From assembly GCA_026785965.1 (NCBI GenBank), contig JAJAYY010000193.1, positions 1 to 5,174 on the forward strand: a stretch of 5,174 nt of DNA, in the 5' to 3' direction. The position numbers and the translations under genes are program-made. The notes below the pieces were generated by a model. It saw only the letters and a program-made list of their open reading frames with translations, was not told the origin of the DNA and did no database searches. Each line of letters begins with the position of its first letter. Within the stretch, counting starts at the first letter, position 1. Source of the DNA: Sphingomonas bacterium. GTDB taxonomy: Bacteria > Pseudomonadota > Alphaproteobacteria > Sphingomonadales > Sphingomonadaceae. This document shows, one piece after another, positions 4,965-5,174 of the stretch.

Positions 4965-5174
4965 CTATTCCGCCGCCTCTGGCATAAGCGCTTCGACGTG
5001 GACGAATTTGCGGCCTTGGCGGCCGCCGCGAAACGCGACGCGTCCGTCGGTCAATGCGAACAAGGTATGATCCTTGCCGAGGCCGACGTTCGAGCCCGGG
5101 TAAACGCGTGTTCCGCGCTGACGAATGATGATGTTGCCGGCGATGACGGCTTCGCCGCCGAACTTCTTGACGCC
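4965..5174 (-). CDS. rpmA: 50S ribosomal protein L27, partial (N-terminus outside the window)
   Basis: The last 69 residues of ribosomal protein bL27, which sits near the peptidyl-transferase centre of the large subunit and helps place tRNA substrates. The visible part opens with [20 protein letters not shown], continues through [20 protein letters not shown], and closes with [16 protein letters not shown] and TAG (4967-4965). L27 usually begins MAHKKAGG and has about 20 residues before GVKKFGG, so roughly 21 residues lie beyond base 5174. The core is intact. In most bacteria rplU (L21) lies directly upstream, here off the window. A terminator 60 bases downstream closes the unit before the GNAT gene. 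Confidence 0.97.
   Translation of the reverse strand, partial: GVKKFGGEAVIAGNIIIRQRGTRVYPGSNVGLGKDHTLFALTDGRVAFRGGRQGRKFVHVEALMPEAAE

Noticed and set aside
1..5174. CRISPR array, tRNA, rRNA, insertion sequence or toxin-antitoxin pair
   Set aside because: I found no spaced repeat series, no cloverleaf-like sequence, no transposase or terminal inverted repeats, and no paired small genes.

Overview
The window is GC-rich bacterial DNA. It most likely comes from an alphaproteobacterium of the sphingomonad type. This rests on the codon usage, a PAS/HWE sensor kinase with the HRxxN phosphoacceptor motif, a PF10118-type metal-dependent hydrolase next to a TetR regulator, and the 3' part of rpmA (ribosomal protein L27) followed on the same strand by a GNAT acetyltransferase. 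The assignment is inference from family knowledge; there is no rRNA or other taxonomic marker beyond partial L27.

Layout. (1) 1-209: high-GC DNA with a possible 49-residue minus-strand ORF and a short tandem repeat. (2) 210-1620: visibly lower-GC DNA holding a long leader without a convincing gene and one orphan histidine kinase (611-1597, +). (3) 1598-2007: a gene-poor scar with an MSA-type dispersed-repeat motif and a decayed C-terminal fragment of a TetR gene (minus strand). (4) 2008-3323: a predicted lipoprotein gene (+) convergent with a complete TetR gene (-); their stop codons share the palindrome CTAG. (5) 3324-4231: a divergent promoter/operator and the ferritin-like metal-dependent hydrolase gene (+). 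(6) 4245-5174: GNAT acetyltransferase (-), a strong intrinsic terminator, and the truncated rpmA gene (-).

How the parts relate. The TetR protein and the hydrolase form a classic divergent regulator/target pair: a perfect TGACAT-TT-ATGTCA inverted repeat covers both the -35 box of the hydrolase promoter and the TetR start codon. The lipoprotein gene is bracketed by two direct copies (about 102 bp, 6 mismatches, 894 bp apart) of the TetR 3' end. One copy is the live gene's end and the other is the stranded fragment, which still has its own in-frame stop. Four of the six differences are synonymous, so the two copies diverged as coding sequence. The lipoprotein gene therefore looks like a cassette acquired with a foreign TetR 3' end, or a leftover of a rearrangement, and it could be lost by recombination between the repeats. 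This is the most unusual structure in the window. I see no CRISPR array, tRNA, rRNA, transposase or integrase.
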